A stretch of DNA of 64,000 nucleotides from an uncultured Actinomycetes bacterium (GTDB lineage Bacteria > Actinomycetota > Acidimicrobiia > Acidimicrobiales > RAAP-2). The stretch covers positions 62,001 through 126,000 of the forward strand of contig CAIYAP010000002.1 of assembly GCA_903924205.1 (NCBI GenBank). Direction: 5' to 3'. A program made the position numbers and the translations under genes. Shown one piece after another: positions 60,800-64,000 of this stretch; position 1 is the stretch's first letter, and each line of letters starts with the position of its first letter. The notes under the pieces are model-generated. The model did no database searches and was not told the origin of the DNA. It was given only the letters and a program-made list of their open reading frames with translations.

Positions 60800-61876
60800 A
60801 TGGGACTTTCTATTGGCATCGTCGGCCTGCCTAACGTCGGCAAATCAACCCTCTTTAATGCGCTGACGAAGAACAATGTCTTGGCCGCGAATTACCCCTT
60901 CGCCACCATTGAACCGAATGTCGGCGTGGTGGCGGTTCCGGACGCACGCCTGCATGTTCTCGCGGAGATATTTGGCTCCGAACGCGAACTTCCCGCGGTG
61001 GTCAACTTCGTCGACATTGCCGGCATCGTGCGAGGTGCCTCTGAAGGTGAAGGCCTCGGCAACCAGTTCCTCGCCGCCATCCGAGAATCGGACGCCATTT
61101 GCGAAGTGGTGCGCGCGTTTGAAGATGACGACGTGATTCACGTCGATGGCCGCGTCGATCCCGCGAGTGACATCGCCACCATCGAAACGGAGCTCATCCT
61201 CGCCGACTTGCAGACTGTCGACAAGGCCATTTCACGCGTCGAACGCGAGGCGAAGCGCGGCGGTGACGCCGCCATCAAGCTGGCCGAACTGACCAAAGTT
61301 CGCGACCTGCTCAATGGCGGCAAGACAGTCTCATCAGATCGCTCTATCGATGCCGACGCCATCGCGGAACTCCACCTGTTGACGGCTAAGCCCTTCATTT
61401 ACGTCTTCAACGTCGACGAGAACACCATTGGCGACCACGACGCCTGCGCCGCCATCGCGGCACGCGTCGCGCCCGCACCGGCCATCGTGCTCTGCGCCGC
61501 CCTCGAGGCCGAACTCTCACAGTTGGACGACGAGGCCGCCGCGGAAATGCTCGAGTCCTATGGCTACACCGAGTCCGGGCTCGCGCAGCTCACGAAGGTC
61601 GGCTTTGCCACCCTGGGATTGCAGACCTACCTCACGGCCGGACCTAAAGAAGCACGCGCCTGGACCATTCACCAGGGCGACACCGCGCCGGTCGCGGCAT
61701 CTGTTATTCACACTGATTTTCAAAAGCACTTCATCAAGGCCGAAGTCATCGCTTTTGACGATCTCGTCGACGCCGGCTCCATCGCCGCGGCCCGCGCCGC
61801 CGGCAAGGCCCGCATCGAAGGCAAGGAATACGTCATGCGCGATGGTGACGTTGTCGAATTTCGCATCGGCCAGTGA
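60800..61876 (+). CDS. ychF: Redox-regulated ATPase YchF (Obg-like)
   Basis: 358 residues from ATG 60800. G1 GLPNVGKST, the switch region NYPFATIEPNVG, G3 DIAGIVRGASEGEG, and the G4 position with NVDE in place of NKxD, the change that makes YchF prefer ATP. The C-terminal TGS-type domain follows (AWTIHQGDTAPVAASVIHTDFQKHFIKAEV and DVVEFRI). Binds ribosomes; conserved everywhere. Its stop overlaps the GNAT gene (GTGA). Confidence 0.95.
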   Translation: MGLSIGIVGLPNVGKSTLFNALTKNNVLAANYPFATIEPNVGVVAVPDARLHVLAEIFGSERELPAVVNFVDIAGIVRGASEGEGLGNQFLAAIRESDAICEVVRAFEDDDVIHVDGRVDPASDIATIETELILADLQTVDKAISRVEREAKRGGDAAIKLAELTKVRDLLNGGKTVSSDRSIDADAIAELHLLTAKPFIYVFNVDENTIGDHDACAAIAARVAPAPAIVLCAALEAELSQLDDEAAAEMLESYGYTESGLAQLTKVGFATLGLQTYLTAGPKEARAWTIHQGDTAPVAASVIHTDFQKHFIKAEVIAFDDLVDAGSIAAARAAGKARIEGKEYVMRDGDVVEFRIGQ

Positions 61877-62415
61877 CCACCCTCGAGACCGACCGCCTCA
61901 TTCTGCGCCGATTTGAGGGGCGCGACCTCGACCCCATGGTCGCGCTGCACCTCGATGAAGAAGTCATGCGCTTTCTCGGGCCGCTGTTACTCCCGGAGCA
62001 GACCAACGATTTTCTCTACCGAGTCGTGAACGCCTTTGATGAGCGGGGCTGGGGTCTGTGGTGCGCCGAACTGAAATCCATCTCTCGCTGTATCGGCTTC
62101 ATCGGCCTGAACGAGCCCACCTTTGATGCTGCCTTCACCCCCTGCGTGGAAATTGGCTGGCGACTGGCAACGGCCCAGTGGAATCAGGGACTCGCCACCG
62201 AAGGGGCGCGAGAAATTCGCCGTTTTGCGCACGAGGACCTCGCCCTCGCGGAGATTGTCTCCATGACCAGCACGGCCAACCTGGCCTCACAGCGAGTCAT
62301 GGAGAAGATTGGCCTCATTCGCGATCCGGATGGTGACTTCCGTCACCCCCAGTTGTCGCCCGATGACCCCTTAGCGCCCCACGTTCTTTTCCGAAGCCAC
62401 TCGTCAGCCACCTGA
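61873..62415 (+). CDS. GNAT-family N-acetyltransferase (RimJ/RimL type)
   Basis: 180 residues from GTG 61873 overlapping the ychF stop. TDRLILRRFEGRDLD is the RimJ/RimL-like start; EIGWRLATAQWNQGLATEGAREI binds acetyl-CoA; ANLASQRVMEKIGL ends the motif. Substrate unknown; ribosomal or amino-acid acetylation are typical. Confidence 0.87.
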   Translation: MTTLETDRLILRRFEGRDLDPMVALHLDEEVMRFLGPLLLPEQTNDFLYRVVNAFDERGWGLWCAELKSISRCIGFIGLNEPTFDAAFTPCVEIGWRLATAQWNQGLATEGAREIRRFAHEDLALAEIVSMTSTANLASQRVMEKIGLIRDPDGDFRHPQLSPDDPLAPHVLFRSHSSAT

Positions 62416-62528
62416 ACCCCCTGCCGTTCGCAACACGTGGCGGGAACCATTACAGTTTCTTCTGGCGACATGAAATCGACAGAGGTCGAACGCCATCGTT
62501 CATATACCTATTTATTTAAAGGACACTG

Positions 62529-63974
62529 ATGACCTCTACCCCTTTTGACTTCAAGGTGGCTGACCTCTCGCTCGCGCCCTTCGGCCGTGCGGAAATCCAG
62601 CTGGCGGAACACGAAATGCCTGGCCTCATGGCTATGCGCGCCGAGTTCGGAGCCGCCAAGCCCCTCGCGGGCGCCCGTATCACGGGTTCCTTACACATGA
62701 CCATTCAGACGGCCGTATTGATCGAGACTCTCGTGGAACTCGGTGCGGACATTCGCTGGGTCTCCTGCAACATCTTCTCGACGCAAGACCACGCCGCGGC
62801 GGCGGTCGTTGTCGGCCCGAACGGCACGGCGGAGAAGCCTGCCGGCGTGCCGGTCTTTGCCTGGAAGGGTGAGACCCTTGACGAGTACTGGTGGTGCACC
62901 GAGCAGGCTCTGCGTTGGCCCGGCCACGCGGGCCCGAACATGCTGCTCGACGATGGTGGCGACGCCACGTTGCTGATCCACAAGGGTGTCGAGTTCGAGA
63001 AGGCGGGCTACGTGCCCTCCCCCGAGACGGCCGACTCCGAGGAGTACGCCATCATCCTGCAGCTGCTTGACAAGATGATCAAGGAAGACGGCTCGTTCTT
63101 CACCAACCTCGCACCCCACGTCCTCGGCGTGTCCGAGGAGACCACGACGGGCGTGCACCGCCTCTACGAGATGGAGCGTGCCGGCACCTTGCTGTTCCCC
63201 GCCATCAACGTGAACGACGCCGTGACCAAGTCGAAGTTCGACAACAAGTACGGCTGCCGCCACTCGCTCATTGACGGTCTCAACCGCGCCACTGACGTCC
63301 TGATCGGTGGCAAGGTTGCCATCGTCTGCGGCTACGGCGACGTGGGTAAGGGTTCCGCCGAGTCACTGCGTGGCCAGGGTGCCCGCGTCATCGTGACCGA
63401 GATTGACCCCATCTGCGCCTTGCAGGCGGCCATGGACGGCTACCAGGTCACGACCTTGGAAGACGCTCTGCCATACGCGGACATCATCATCACCGCCACC
63501 GGTAACAAGAACATCGTCACCGTCGAGCACATGCAGGCCATGAAGCCGAACGCCATCTTGGCGAACATCGGCCACTTCGACAACGAGATCGACATGGCGG
63601 GACTCACCGCACTGACGACCGTGCGTCGCGAGACGATCAAGCCGCAGGTGGACAAGTGGACCTTTGCTGACGGCAAGTCGATCATCATCTTGTCGGAAGG
63701 CCGTTTGTTCAACCTTGGCAACGCCACCGGTCACCCCAGCTTCGTGATGAGCAACTCCTTCACGAACCAGACCATGGCCCAGATCGAAATCTTCACTCGC
63801 CACCAGGAGTACGAGAAGAAGGTCTACGTGTTGCCGAAGCACCTCGACGAGAAGGTGGCACGTCTGCACCTCGACGCCCTCGGCGTGAAGCTCACCGAGC
63901 TGTCGAAGGACCAGGCCGAGTACATCGGTGTGGATGTCGCGGGCCCGTACAAGCCCGACACCTACCGCTACTAA
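62529..63974 (+). CDS. ahcY: Adenosylhomocysteinase
   Basis: 481 residues. Hydrolyses S-adenosylhomocysteine to homocysteine and adenosine, using NAD. The substrate region ([29 protein letters not shown]), the NAD-binding [17 protein letters not shown] and the C-terminal [11 protein letters not shown] are all typical. AAAGGA lies five bases before the ATG. About 110 bases separate it from the GNAT gene. Adenosine kinase at 18-19 kb would recycle its product. Confidence 0.96.
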   Translation: MTSTPFDFKVADLSLAPFGRAEIQLAEHEMPGLMAMRAEFGAAKPLAGARITGSLHMTIQTAVLIETLVELGADIRWVSCNIFSTQDHAAAAVVVGPNGTAEKPAGVPVFAWKGETLDEYWWCTEQALRWPGHAGPNMLLDDGGDATLLIHKGVEFEKAGYVPSPETADSEEYAIILQLLDKMIKEDGSFFTNLAPHVLGVSEETTTGVHRLYEMERAGTLLFPAINVNDAVTKSKFDNKYGCRHSLIDGLNRATDVLIGGKVAIVCGYGDVGKGSAESLRGQGARVIVTEIDPICALQAAMDGYQVTTLEDALPYADIIITATGNKNIVTVEHMQAMKPNAILANIGHFDNEIDMAGLTALTTVRRETIKPQVDKWTFADGKSIIILSEGRLFNLGNATGHPSFVMSNSFTNQTMAQIEIFTRHQEYEKKVYVLPKHLDEKVARLHLDALGVKLTELSKDQAEYIGVDVAGPYKPDTYRY

Positions 63975-64000
63975 GCCGCATCACTCACAATCCCCCCGCC

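Noticed and set aside
62416-62528. Possible SAH riboswitch ahead of ahcY
   Set aside because: The leader is only about 110 bases and the conserved SAH-aptamer core could not be found.

Overview
The window looks like the chromosome of a high-GC, Gram-positive actinobacterium, most plausibly a member of the Acidimicrobiia or a related lineage. Support comes from a 33-residue bS22 ribosomal protein gene, the metG-tatD-(RlpA-like)-rsmA-ispE order, an MprAB-like two-component pair, an actinobacterial NuoF-like protein, a class F sortase, frequent GTG starts, and dense packing with ATGA, GTGA or TGATG overlaps. The class-level assignment is inference. Most genes are ordinary chromosomal genes; no phage, insertion sequence, CRISPR array or replication origin was seen.

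Region 1-26 kb. A partial prs and a short glmU sit on the minus strand. A tightly overlapped plus-strand operon follows: response regulator, histidine kinase, Thr-rich exported protein, ApbE flavin transferase, ferric-reductase-like membrane protein, NuoF-like dehydrogenase and ferredoxin. It reads as a regulated electron-transfer module. Next come bS22, the minus-strand run ispE/rsmA/RlpA-like/tatD/metG, then rsmI and three membrane or lipid genes, a five-repeat fibronectin III protein, CtaG, adenosine kinase, an M1 aminopeptidase, a GDT1 transporter, and a glycosyltransferase/methyltransferase/toroid-protein operon.

Region 26-48 kb. Acyl-CoA dehydrogenase is followed by a visibly AT-richer patch with two unrecognised genes (27.6-29.0 kb). 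Then come a MarR-regulated MFS pump, a NifU-like protein, a cytochrome P450, acetyl-CoA synthetase with a GNAT and an AhpD-like protein, a GT39-like membrane protein, an amidase, the complete pstSCAB phosphate transporter, a YaaA protein, an ABC exporter, an OafA-type acyltransferase with an SGNH domain, and an aquaporin.

Region 48-64 kb. This is the most unusual part. It has a glycine-rich exported protein ending in an OmpA-like domain, then an ice-binding (DUF3494) gene interrupted by an in-frame TAG. Past that stop, the same frame continues to the end of the domain and a sortase-sorting signal, and a class F sortase gene follows. Then come an arsenic cluster (ArsR, ArsI-like, aquaporin, ArsC) with a perfect operator palindrome, a DUF3048 protein, a propeller-like protein, and a five-gene operon combining an NMT1/THI5-type ABC importer with a ribokinase-like kinase and a nucleoside hydrolase. 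The window ends with ychF, a GNAT and ahcY.
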